Positions 18,612 through 27,437 of a DNA stretch of 64,000 bases are shown here, piece by piece. The DNA is from Mariniphaga sp040772505 (lineage in GTDB: Bacteria; Bacteroidota; Bacteroidia; Bacteroidales; Prolixibacteraceae), in contig JAXGYA010000003.1 of assembly GCA_040772505.1 (NCBI GenBank), positions 371,131 to 435,130 of the forward strand. The letters run 5' to 3'. The notes under the pieces are model-generated. The model did no database searches, had not been told where the DNA came from, and was given only the letters and a program-made list of their open reading frames with translations. Position numbers and translations under genes: made by a program. Numbering within the stretch: position 1 is the stretch's first letter; each line of letters begins with the position of its first letter.

Positions 18612-20777
18612 TTATTCTATATGTCTCAAAAATTGTTCAAACATTTTTTCTGCAGAATTTTCTTTCACGATATGCAATTGCCTGCCGACATTTTTTTGCT
18701 GCCAAGCAGTTTTTATCAATTCAATGTCACTGTTTTCTTTATCCATGTCAATGAATTTGCTTTCCCCATCCCTCATGTTGATTAAGTTGAGTTTTCCGGG
18801 AGCCAGTACCGCCGCCAGATCCGGTAGATCGTATGCGGTTAATGCCCCTGCAACAAAACAGTTTGTAAGTTCTGTATCATAGAATTTATTCAAGATAACT
18901 GTTTGGTATGAGATTAGCGAGCCAATAAGTGTAACAGATTTTATTGTTTTATTAAAGGCAGCGGCATGTAGCAGGGTCGGACCTAATTCATCAAATGCAA
19001 CGGTACTAATCTTCTCCGAATCAACATCCGGCCTTTTTTGCAAGAAATTAACAACTCTGTTCACATCGCCTGCCTGGACTCCAACAATACTGCGGCCTAT
19101 CAACATTGCAAGATAATTAGTCCCATAGTTTTTGTCTTCAACTTCACCAATGCCTGATACGTCCGGTGCAGCCACTAAATATCCTTTTTTTACCAGTTGT
19201 TCAATCCTGCCCGCCACGGCTGCATCGGCAATTTTCCCTTTGGGGTGCAGATAGATAATACTTGAAAATTTACTTCCTGTTTCCGGGACAAACAGCAACA
19301 AAGGAACAACACATTCCCCCTCGCCATGTAAAGCATACATTTCAACAGAATATCCTTCTCGTTGGTATCTCCCCCGAAAAACAGATTTGATATTTTCATC
19401 AGGAGGACGATAACCTGAAATTTCTTTTGCTTCTTGCTGAACCTTGTTCAAATGAATTTCAAAGTCACTCCTTGAATCCTGCAACCTTTCGATTTGTTTT
19501 TCTGCTTCTTTTTTATTGAGGTCAAATACGGTTTGAGCATTTTCAATTGACGAAGCAATATTCCCGGTGGGCGTTACCATTAATTCTTCAGGGGTCAATA
19601 TGTCCATATTTTCATTGTTGGGGTTTCCCGGGAGGTTGAGGTTTTTTTGAAAAAAACCATATATCCCTTCCCGTAATTTCACCGTGTAACCGTGCCCAAA
19701 ATCATCTTCCACCATCCCGATGTTTTCTTCCATCCCAGATACTTTATAGGCATTGGAAACTTCCGCATAAGTTTCGCGTGCGCCCTGAATACTGAAAAAA
19801 TCCCTTGTGCCAGCGCCAATCAGCACAGGATTTGGTGCTCTGACTTCGAGCAGGTCGGCATGGGTCAATCCATTCAGGATGCCATGGTAGAAATTTTGCT
19901 CCGCATCCTGCGGTCCGATTGATTCGAGCAAGCGCCTGAACCCAGTGATGTAATTTACAGGTGCCCCGGCTTTTATACGTTCGTCAAAGGCAAAAATATA
20001 GGCTGCCTGTGTTCCTCCCCCGGACTGTCCGGTTACTCCAATCCTCCCAGGGTCAACTTCTTTTCGGGTCAGCAGGTAATCCACCGCCCTTATCCCATCC
20101 CAGATAAAATACCTGGCCAGCGAAACCCCGGAGAGCAATGTTTTATTCCCCAGATAGTTATGTTCGTGCGTTGTGGGGCCTATAGCCGAAGCATTTTTTC
20201 CCGGGTCAAAAAGCTGAACCCGTTCGCCCTGGCTTATGGGATCGATTGCAAAAACAATAAAACCTTTTTTTACAAGGTTCAGGATCATAACCTGATACGA
20301 ATCATACCTGAAAGAATTTTGTGTGTGCCCGCTGGTAAAAAGGATAGCAGGCTTTTTACCTCTGCCATCTGGAAGGTAGAGGCAGCCTGTAACATAAAAT
20401 CCAGGCATGGATTCGTAAATTACTTTGTCAATTTTGTACCCTTCCTTTTTAACTGTCCCGGTAACCTGAGGATTTAAAGGTGTCTTATCGGGGAAGGGGC
20501 CAACTGTTTTTATCAGGATGTCTTTCACCTTGTCCTGCCTGCTTTCCCAATTTTCTTTTGTTTTTAAACCGGCAATCTCTTTGTCCCTGGCATCAAGATA
20601 AGCAAATGCCTGTTTGTTCAAATGACGGACCAGCATGTTTTCTCCATTCGACCACTCTCTCCAATTGTCAAACACATTTAGATTCTCTTCCTGAGCAAAG
20701 GCAGTGTTATTTTTTAACAGAACAAGTACGAGTATTAAAATAGTTTGGGTTACTGTTGCTATTTGTGATTTCTTCAC
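18612..20777 (-). CDS. Secreted two-domain alpha/beta hydrolase (721 aa)
   Basis: A Sec signal peptide ends near NTAFAQ. The N-terminal domain has a complete triad: Ser in GVTGQSGGGTQ (~250), Asp in GAGTRDFFSIQG (~325) and His in DDFGHGYT (~361). A second alpha/beta-hydrolase-like domain (~residues 400-721) follows, but at its nucleophile elbow it reads VAFDELGPTLLHAAAF, with no Ser, so it is probably non-catalytic. This architecture is shared with the genes at 30121, 39321, 42755 and 46733. Likely a periplasmic or surface deacylase of glycans; the substrate is unknown. It starts 21 bp after the preceding Gfo/Idh/MocA gene. Confidence 0.82.
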   Translation of the reverse strand: MKKSQIATVTQTILILVLVLLKNNTAFAQEENLNVFDNWREWSNGENMLVRHLNKQAFAYLDARDKEIAGLKTKENWESRQDKVKDILIKTVGPFPDKTPLNPQVTGTVKKEGYKIDKVIYESMPGFYVTGCLYLPDGRGKKPAILFTSGHTQNSFRYDSYQVMILNLVKKGFIVFAIDPISQGERVQLFDPGKNASAIGPTTHEHNYLGNKTLLSGVSLARYFIWDGIRAVDYLLTRKEVDPGRIGVTGQSGGGTQAAYIFAFDERIKAGAPVNYITGFRRLLESIGPQDAEQNFYHGILNGLTHADLLEVRAPNPVLIGAGTRDFFSIQGARETYAEVSNAYKVSGMEENIGMVEDDFGHGYTVKLREGIYGFFQKNLNLPGNPNNENMDILTPEELMVTPTGNIASSIENAQTVFDLNKKEAEKQIERLQDSRSDFEIHLNKVQQEAKEISGYRPPDENIKSVFRGRYQREGYSVEMYALHGEGECVVPLLLFVPETGSKFSSIIYLHPKGKIADAAVAGRIEQLVKKGYLVAAPDVSGIGEVEDKNYGTNYLAMLIGRSIVGVQAGDVNRVVNFLQKRPDVDSEKISTVAFDELGPTLLHAAAFNKTIKSVTLIGSLISYQTVILNKFYDTELTNCFVAGALTAYDLPDLAAVLAPGKLNLINMRDGESKFIDMDKENSDIELIKTAWQQKNVGRQLHIVKENSAEKMFEQFLRHIE

Positions 20778-20798
20778 AAGATTCTTTTTCTTTTTTTA

Positions 20799-22250
20799 TT
20801 ATGACCCCCACCAGTTCCAATTGGTCGGATAAGTAATAAGATCGGAAATTTTTACCGGTTTCCCGCCGGATTCGATGGATTTGACCGCTGCAATGCCAAT
20901 CAGGCTGGAGGCTACCCCCGCCCTGCTCCCGGCAACCTGGTTCAACGGGTCCGCCTTTTCGGGTATAAACAAAAGGTCTTTCATGTGCGGATCGGCACCA
21001 CCATGGCCGCCCCTTTCGCCCTGGGCGCGGAAACTCTCTTTTTCTTCCCCGCCAGCCGTAACGTTGATCCCTTCTTTCCCGCCAATTTTTATCGTTCTGG
21101 TTTCCCCGAAGTTTTTCGTGATACGGAATTCGGAACCGTACGGAACATCCCATGGCTGGTTGTGGAAATTGCGGATGTCCATCCTTCCCTCTCTGCCATT
21201 AAATGCTATCTGCTGCCCCTCGTAGGGCATAAACGCATTGAGCGAATAATTAAGAATAGCCCCGTTGTCATACAAAACCTGGACGGTTTGGGCATCATAT
21301 GAAGTGATGTTATTGTCCCAGACACACCCGTCCCTTAAATAATGGTCTTCGTGTTCACATTCCACATAAAGTTGCATCGACCGTTTGTCTTTGGTGATGT
21401 CCCAGTAAAAATCACATTGCTTGCTGAACGGGCATCCCCTGCATTTCTCGCTACGGTAGGCATTGTTGCTGCCGTAAAATGCCACCTTCCCAAAGGCGCT
21501 CACTTCAACCGGTTCGGCGCCCAGCCACCAGTTTATGGTGTCGAAATGATGGGATGCCTTGTGCACAAGCAGCGATCCCGAATATTCTTTTTTTCCGTGC
21601 CACCGGCGATAATACGAAGCTCCGTGGTTAATGTCTAAGTATTCATGGAATTCTATAGAAATGATTTTTCCCAGTTCGTTGCTATCGAGTATTTTTTTTG
21701 CCTGCATGGCGTCCTGTCCGTGCCGGGCGTTGAACCCCACCCAAACTGTTCTCCCCGTTTTAGCCTCCGTGTCAAGGATCCGCTGGCACTGGTCGGCTTC
21801 GGTTGCCAATGGTTTTTCCGAAAGCACGTCGCATCCCAGTTCCATGGCCCTTACCGCATAATCTGCATGGAAACAATCGGTAGTAGTTGTAATTACCAGA
21901 TCCGGGTTAGTCTGTTGGATCATCTTGTCAAATTCACTGGAATGGAAGACCGGGGCATCCGTGCGAATCAATTCCCTGGCCACTTTTAGACGGGACCTGT
22001 TGGCATCACACAATCCGACCATCTCAACATAATCGCTATATGGGTGGATTAAATTCGACCCCCAGGTCGCAGTCCCACGGCTCCCTGTTCCGACCAGGGC
22101 TACCCTCACCTTCCGGCCCTTCCTGATAATTTTCCGGGTCAACTCATTTGACGGTTGGGCTAATAACGAACTTATCGGGTTGGACAAAGCAATTCCGGCA
22201 ACTCCTGCTCCAGTTTTTAGTAAAAAATCTTTTCTTGAAAAAGTTTTCAT
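20799..22250 (-). CDS. Exported Gfo/Idh/MocA oxidoreductase
   Basis: A 483-residue protein. The leader FSRKDFLLKTGAGVAGIAL is a Tat-like signal with a single Arg (S-R-K). The Rossmann domain shows VALVGTGSRG for NAD(P) binding, and the active-site Lys lies in VLSEKPLATEADQ (EKP). The C-terminal alpha/beta domain includes a Cys-rich string (CRGCPFSKQC) which could bind a metal or form disulfides. Such periplasmic oxidoreductases keep a tightly bound cofactor and oxidise sugar hydroxyls, including C3 of glycosides. It sits between the lipoprotein NagA gene (110-bp gap) and an esterase gene. Confidence 0.87.
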   Translation of the reverse strand: MKTFSRKDFLLKTGAGVAGIALSNPISSLLAQPSNELTRKIIRKGRKVRVALVGTGSRGTATWGSNLIHPYSDYVEMVGLCDANRSRLKVARELIRTDAPVFHSSEFDKMIQQTNPDLVITTTTDCFHADYAVRAMELGCDVLSEKPLATEADQCQRILDTEAKTGRTVWVGFNARHGQDAMQAKKILDSNELGKIISIEFHEYLDINHGASYYRRWHGKKEYSGSLLVHKASHHFDTINWWLGAEPVEVSAFGKVAFYGSNNAYRSEKCRGCPFSKQCDFYWDITKDKRSMQLYVECEHEDHYLRDGCVWDNNITSYDAQTVQVLYDNGAILNYSLNAFMPYEGQQIAFNGREGRMDIRNFHNQPWDVPYGSEFRITKNFGETRTIKIGGKEGINVTAGGEEKESFRAQGERGGHGGADPHMKDLLFIPEKADPLNQVAGSRAGVASSLIGIAAVKSIESGGKPVKISDLITYPTNWNWWGS

Positions 22251-22360
22251 AACAGTTATGTTTTTAAATTCTATAATTGAGTTTTCTGACTGAGAAAGGC
22301 AGATTTTATTATGAGTTCACTTCGTTTGTAATGGAAAGAAATCCCTGTTTGGAATCAGGC

Positions 22361-23623
22361 TCAATGTTCAAACACAATCTCACCCTCAACAATTGTCTTT
22401 TTTATACTTACGGTAGAATCATCCAGTGTGAACAAAATCAAGTCGGCCCTCATGCCGGGCTTTAATTCCCCCCTGTCATTGAGACCATATATCCGGGCAG
22501 CATTGGTGCTGCCCATTTTAATAGCATCAGCAAGATCACAGCCGGTAATTTTCATCACATGACCAATCATTTTCGACAAGGGAGATGCTGAGCCACTTAA
22601 AGATTTTTGGGCGGGATACATAACCACTCCTTCTGCTTTTAACTCTAGAGTATCCCCAATGGCATTTAAATAAAAACCTGAAGCCAAGCCTCCCAAATGA
22701 CTCATATCTGAAGTCATAACGATTTTATCCGGCCCCTTTGCTTTATAATATACCCCTATCTGCTCGGGAGTAAGATGGAAACCGTCGCAAATCATACCTA
22801 CATTCAGCCTGTCGTCAGCGAGTTGAGGCCAGAGCGTATTGTTCCAACGGTGAATGTAATTGGCTATCCCATTCCCCAGGTGGGTAGCAATTATGGCTCC
22901 CCCGTCAATGGCTTCGGTAATCTGGACTGATGATGCATTATGGTGTCCTAAACCCACTTTAATTCCCATTTCTGTGCATTTGGAAATAAAGTCTAATGCA
23001 CCCTCAATTTCGGGCGCCAGGGTTATTTGCAGGATTTTTCTTCCCGAAGCCTCGTATAGTTCCATAAATTCATCCCAGTTAGGTTTTCGTACATGAATCA
23101 GGGGATGCGCCCCCCGAAAGCCATCAACCGGCGAAATGTAGGGGCCTTCAAGATGGAAGCCAGCAATAGAACCTCGTGTTTCAACATCCTCCTTTGCTGT
23201 TGCCAGCAATTTAAAATTCTTCAGGAAAATATTGTGATCATTGGTGGTAAGGGTAGGCATATACGTCGTAATACCAGCTTCCCAAAATCCTGACGTTATT
23301 GTTTTGATACCTTCCAGTGTCAATTCCTGACCGGTATTAACAAAAGAATATCCCCGATAACCATTTACCTGATTGTCGATTAATCCCGGAGAGACAAAAA
23401 TCGCATCATTTCCACTTGACAGTTTCTTGATTTTTTGTACTGAAGCAATCTTCCCGTCTTTAATCCCAATTCTAACAGGAGAATTATCCATATAATGAAT
23501 CCCTTCAACCTGAAAATCAAAATCATTGTTTTTATTGCAACTTGTTAAAAAAAGGATAGAAACCGCAAATGCCAGGCACCATCCCCAAATAAGATTTGTT
23601 TTTCTGCATCTAATTTTTTCCAT
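22361..23623 (-). CDS. nagA: N-acetylglucosamine-6-phosphate deacetylase-like lipoprotein
   Basis: A 420-residue amidohydrolase of the NagA family. It has PGLIDNQVNGYRG at the start of the barrel, the metal-site Glu in FHLEGPYISP, His in GLGHHNAS and ATHLGNG, the catalytic Asp in VMTSDMSHLGG, and a C-terminal RADLILF strand. The N-terminus, however, is a lipoprotein signal (AVSILFLTSCNKNN, Cys as lipobox), so the enzyme should be membrane-anchored outside the cytoplasm. Sugar phosphates are absent there, so the substrate is probably a free N-acetylhexosamine or an oxidised or oligomeric derivative. The neighbouring GH109-like gene supports amino-sugar chemistry (15-bp gap). Confidence 0.85.
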   Translation of the reverse strand: MEKIRCRKTNLIWGWCLAFAVSILFLTSCNKNNDFDFQVEGIHYMDNSPVRIGIKDGKIASVQKIKKLSSGNDAIFVSPGLIDNQVNGYRGYSFVNTGQELTLEGIKTITSGFWEAGITTYMPTLTTNDHNIFLKNFKLLATAKEDVETRGSIAGFHLEGPYISPVDGFRGAHPLIHVRKPNWDEFMELYEASGRKILQITLAPEIEGALDFISKCTEMGIKVGLGHHNASSVQITEAIDGGAIIATHLGNGIANYIHRWNNTLWPQLADDRLNVGMICDGFHLTPEQIGVYYKAKGPDKIVMTSDMSHLGGLASGFYLNAIGDTLELKAEGVVMYPAQKSLSGSASPLSKMIGHVMKITGCDLADAIKMGSTNAARIYGLNDRGELKPGMRADLILFTLDDSTVSIKKTIVEGEIVFEH

Positions 23624-23638
23624 AAATAGTTATTTCCC

Positions 23639-25072
23639 TTAAATCAAATTCGTTGTTCCGCCATGTTGAATGTTAATGTCCATGCCCCGTTGGTTTGTCC
23701 TCCATGCCCCATTGGTAAAATCCGGGATTTGCACCGTGGCCCCCTGGCGGGCAACCGACCATTCGCTTAGTGGCGTGATTGCACTCCAAAGTGCAGCGTC
23801 ATAAACGTCCATCTCAAGGGGCAATCCATTTCTGAGGCAATCAATCAACCGCCAGTCGCTGGCTGTTACGCGTTCATATGACCTACTACCATGGCTGCCT
23901 GCCTGGTTTCGTTTTTCATTGAACCGTTTGGTTATCTCCGGAGTGTATTTTTCTATTAATGCATTGAATTCTTCCTCCGAGAGCCAACCGTGCTCGCTGG
24001 CAGCGATCCGGTCAGGGCGGGCTCTGTATATACCTTTGTTCCCGCTGATTAAATCGAAACGGTGCCCCGGGCGCGGTGAACTTATATCATGTTGCAACAT
24101 AATAGTACGCCCTTTATGCGTACGGATGATGGTTGTGTTCATGTTGCCCCTGAAATTTAGCCCGACATATGGCTTGTAATAATCGTCTATCTCAGCCATT
24201 TCTTTCATTTTATTGCCCATGGTAAAATCGTTGCTTGAGATGGAAACCATATAATCCATTTTATCGCCATAGTTAATGTCCATTATTTGGGCAACAGGCC
24301 CCAAACCATGCGCAGGATAGAGGTTTCCGTTCCGGTTTACATTTTCCTGCAGGCGCCAGGGGCGATAGCCAAACCAGTTGTTATCATTTTTGTCCCTAAT
24401 CCATCTTACGTTGTTATCGGATACCCTGTCGTGGATATAGTGCCCTTCGCCATGGATAATTGCGCCAAAAAAGCCTTGCCTGGCCATGTTTAATAATACT
24501 GCGGCAATTCCGCCGTGGCTTGATCCACAATCCATAAAACAGTGTTTTCGCGTATTTTCAGATGTCTCAACTACCTGCCAGCACTCTTCCAAAGTTACGC
24601 CAACAGGAAGTTCCGTATATACATGCTTTCCGTGTTCCATGGCATAAACTGCAATAGGTGCGTGCAGTTTCCACGGCGTTGATATGCAAATGAGGTCTAT
24701 GTCTTCACGTTCGCACACCTCTTTCCAGCTTTCCTGATCTCCCGAATAAGAGGATGGGTTTTGTTTTGGAAATTCTTTCTTCAAAAATTTAATTGCGGAA
24801 TCTACCCTTTCCGGAACTATATCGCACAGCGCTTTGACTTCAACCCCTTCGATGCTGGAAAAACGGATCAAAGTACCCGATCCGCGGCTCCCTATTCCAA
24901 TAAAACCCATTCTTACTTTATCCAATTTGGGTGCTCCATAACCGTGCATGTTAAATTTTTGGGTATGCCCTCTGGAATATAGGGTATTACTGTTTGCCCG
25001 GCTGGTTTTTACCACCATTCCTGCGGCGGCCAACCCTGTTACTTTTAAAAAATTCTTGCGATTAATTTTCAT
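23639..25072 (-). CDS. GH109-like Gfo/Idh/MocA protein, exported
   Basis: A 477-residue protein. The Tat-like leader is NRKNFLKVTGLAAAGMVV, and the Rossmann motif is MGFIGIGSRGSGT. The usual EKP is replaced by YTELPVGVTLEECW, and the barrel side carries GNLYPAHGLGPVAQIMDI and PGHRFDLISG. Both are hallmarks of GH109 alpha-N-acetylgalactosaminidases, which use NAD in a redox-elimination glycosidase cycle. I therefore favour glycosidase over simple dehydrogenase, though family members differ in sugar specificity. It is 4 bp downstream of the amidohydrolase gene and 15 bp upstream of nagA, so it is co-transcribed. Confidence 0.8.
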   Translation of the reverse strand: MKINRKNFLKVTGLAAAGMVVKTSRANSNTLYSRGHTQKFNMHGYGAPKLDKVRMGFIGIGSRGSGTLIRFSSIEGVEVKALCDIVPERVDSAIKFLKKEFPKQNPSSYSGDQESWKEVCEREDIDLICISTPWKLHAPIAVYAMEHGKHVYTELPVGVTLEECWQVVETSENTRKHCFMDCGSSHGGIAAVLLNMARQGFFGAIIHGEGHYIHDRVSDNNVRWIRDKNDNNWFGYRPWRLQENVNRNGNLYPAHGLGPVAQIMDINYGDKMDYMVSISSNDFTMGNKMKEMAEIDDYYKPYVGLNFRGNMNTTIIRTHKGRTIMLQHDISSPRPGHRFDLISGNKGIYRARPDRIAASEHGWLSEEEFNALIEKYTPEITKRFNEKRNQAGSHGSRSYERVTASDWRLIDCLRNGLPLEMDVYDAALWSAITPLSEWSVARQGATVQIPDFTNGAWRTNQRGMDINIQHGGTTNLI

Positions 25073-25076
25073 GTTT

Positions 25077-26285
25077 TTAAATATTAAAGATTTTTTTTGC
25101 AGTTTCCCGGTATATTGCTTTTAATGTCGCATTCGGCAATTCGAGGCCGTAGTATCGCCAGCCAACGCGTCCGGGGATGTATTCGTCGGCAGTTTCCAGC
25201 AAGCGCCAGTGGATCTGGTACATGCTTTTTTCCCTACCCATGTCGGTTCCAAAAACTATCCTGTCTTTGTATTTATTCAGGAATTTGGCAGAAGACCTTG
25301 GTGTCCGCCCCAGTTCATAGTCCCGTGCAGAGGTATCAAGGTAAAGGTTGGGGTACTTTTCCATGTCCCGCTCTAATGTTTCAAGGTCGTGCCCCTGGTT
25401 CCCGAGGTGGCACGCGATAAAAATGGTTTTGGGATGTTTCTCCAATGTACGGTTCCTCATTTCAATTAATTCTGAATGCGAAGGGGTGTCATGACCGTAC
25501 TTGCTGAAATGCTGGTAGTCGGGCGAGCGTTCCTGGAAAACATCCAGCGGGGTCCAGGCAGAAGGATGATCAGCAACATGAAGGCTGACCGGCATTTTCA
25601 ATTCTGCGCATTTTTCCCAAAAAGCATCCAACCGCGGATCCTCGGGATGTAATCTTTTTTCATGGGGCAGATCGCTGTCGCGGGTAATGCCATACCCTTT
25701 GTCGGATATCTCGCCAACCCCCCGTGCCCCTTTTTTATAACACCGCACCAGCTCCGCAACTACCCGTTCGGGATAATCGGGCTTGTCGATATCCGTTCTG
25801 TCCATGCCACAATACAGCTGGAACCGGCCGGGATGTGCTTTCAACAAGGAATCCACCAGGGCATCAAATTTTTCTCCAATTGCTCCGGTCAGTACCAAGG
25901 ATGTTTCCATGCCCACTTCGTCCATAGTCCTGACCCATTCATCCACTTCAGCAGGTGTCCTGCCCACTACATGCACATGGCTGTCGATAACCGGATATTT
26001 GGCCTTGGGAACAAAAGTCTCCTTTGTTACAACCGATGAACGCGGGGCCCAGTCCTTAAGCAGAATGTTATCCATTGGCCCTGGTTGGGAAGATACTCCG
26101 GGGCCTCCCCAATCGCCAAATTTAATCTTCATCCATTCAGGGTCATGCTGCCAGTCTTTCTGTGTCCCGGCACCGGCCATAGAAACCGGAGTGGAAGATT
26201 GCGCGTTTAAACTCAAACCTCCGGTTGCAATCCCGGCAGTCAAGCCCAAAACGCTTTTTTTTATGAAATCCCTTCTCTTTGTCAT
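25077..26285 (-). CDS. Exported amidohydrolase-2 family protein
   Basis: A 402-residue protein with a classic Tat signal (TKRRDFIKKSVLGLTAG). The TIM-barrel amidohydrolase motifs are VIDSHVHVVG (HxH), PVSLHVADH, IFIACHLGNQG and IVFGTDMG (catalytic Asp). The PF04909 family covers decarboxylases, lactonases and hydrolases of ring compounds. Here a sugar-lactone or similar product of the neighbouring oxidoreductases is a reasonable substrate (inference). Its start region is nearly identical to that of the Gfo/Idh/MocA gene at 28784, suggesting a duplicated leader. Confidence 0.83.
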   Translation of the reverse strand: MTKRRDFIKKSVLGLTAGIATGGLSLNAQSSTPVSMAGAGTQKDWQHDPEWMKIKFGDWGGPGVSSQPGPMDNILLKDWAPRSSVVTKETFVPKAKYPVIDSHVHVVGRTPAEVDEWVRTMDEVGMETSLVLTGAIGEKFDALVDSLLKAHPGRFQLYCGMDRTDIDKPDYPERVVAELVRCYKKGARGVGEISDKGYGITRDSDLPHEKRLHPEDPRLDAFWEKCAELKMPVSLHVADHPSAWTPLDVFQERSPDYQHFSKYGHDTPSHSELIEMRNRTLEKHPKTIFIACHLGNQGHDLETLERDMEKYPNLYLDTSARDYELGRTPRSSAKFLNKYKDRIVFGTDMGREKSMYQIHWRLLETADEYIPGRVGWRYYGLELPNATLKAIYRETAKKIFNI

Positions 26286-26339
26286 TTTGGATATGTTTTA
26301 AATCGTTAAAAAAATTGCCGGACTGATTTTGAAAAGATA

Positions 26340-27407
26340 CTAATATTTTTTTGCAAAATCATCAGCATAAGCATTTATTTCGGCATCTGTTAAATGAACT
26401 CCGGAACTAATAATTACGCGATATCTGAATGTTGTTGACTGACCGGCAGGAATTGTGAAACCCATTATTTCCTCCCCTTTTGTGAAATCTTTTGCACCCA
26501 GCGGATTGGCCGCAAAAAGACCGTACCCGCGTGCATGCCACCAGGTTGGGTAACTTTGGTTTTCCGGGTGGTCGCAAATGACCAGCGAAATTTTCTCCCC
26601 TTCAATGTTTCCGTACAAATCCATCCACCGGGCACGGGTGCCCCAAACTTCCAATCCAGTATCTCCTTCACTACTTCTGTAATTACCAGATATTTCATCG
26701 TTCGACATCTCTTTTACTTTATTCACTTGCCCGTCAGGCCCGTAAATAACCTCCCCTTCATCAGGTAATTCAAGCTGTCGTGCAACGCGAATGCCAAACA
26801 TGCCTTCCTTGGTATCGGGCATAGACACGTCATTGTCAGTGGCAGTTAGTGTTGTAACCCGGTCGATTATACGGACACTGTCCTCAGCCATAAAATGATA
26901 TTCAGTATGCTCTCTCAACAATTCTTTACCCAACCTATCGACCCAGCTTTCTGAAGTAACCATCACTCCTTCACCCGCTCCTTCCGTCAATTTATCCACA
27001 TTTAGGTGCTTAATGACACCGCCGTCTTCACTCCTTGTCCCCAAGCCTGCATAACCGTTGCCCCAAAAATTACTGCCGTCAACATTGCCATACGTCAGCC
27101 ACATACCAATCTGGTGGGCGTGGTCGGTACGTTCGCCTGCCCTCGGCTGAATGGGAAATCCACGTGTTACTTCAGTGCCTGCCGCCGTTAAAACCGGGTA
27201 CAATACAGGCTTCGTCATATTATCGGGCCACCGAAACGTGGTAAACAGTTGCCCCCCTATTAGCACATCAATACTTTTGCCCGAAATGTTTTCGACAAAA
27301 GCCACCTTCGGCTTCTTATCGCTTTGGTCTTGCTTTTTGGACTTGGAATTGCACGAGGTGGAAAAAACAATAGCTACAATTACAATTGATATTGAAAATA
27401 TTTTCAT
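26340..27407 (-). CDS. PmoA/DUF6807-like lipoprotein
   Basis: A 355-residue protein with a lipoprotein signal (VAIVFSTSCNSKSKK). The body is all-beta with the strings FRWPDNMTKPVLYPVLTA, RTDHAHQIGMWLTYGNVDG, HPENQSYPTWWHARGYGLFAANP and FRYRVIISSG. These are typical of the family annotated PmoA-like (DUF6807). The name comes from an old link to methane oxygenase and does not imply one; members sit beside Gfo/Idh/MocA genes in sugar-degradation clusters. The fold resembles aldose-epimerase-like beta-sandwiches. It lies between the amidohydrolase (54 bp) and a Gfo/Idh/MocA gene (30 bp). Function unknown. Confidence 0.8.
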   Translation of the reverse strand: MKIFSISIVIVAIVFSTSCNSKSKKQDQSDKKPKVAFVENISGKSIDVLIGGQLFTTFRWPDNMTKPVLYPVLTAAGTEVTRGFPIQPRAGERTDHAHQIGMWLTYGNVDGSNFWGNGYAGLGTRSEDGGVIKHLNVDKLTEGAGEGVMVTSESWVDRLGKELLREHTEYHFMAEDSVRIIDRVTTLTATDNDVSMPDTKEGMFGIRVARQLELPDEGEVIYGPDGQVNKVKEMSNDEISGNYRSSEGDTGLEVWGTRARWMDLYGNIEGEKISLVICDHPENQSYPTWWHARGYGLFAANPLGAKDFTKGEEIMGFTIPAGQSTTFRYRVIISSGVHLTDAEINAYADDFAKKY

Positions 27408-27437
27408 TTCTTTATTTTTAAAAAATTATTATAATAT

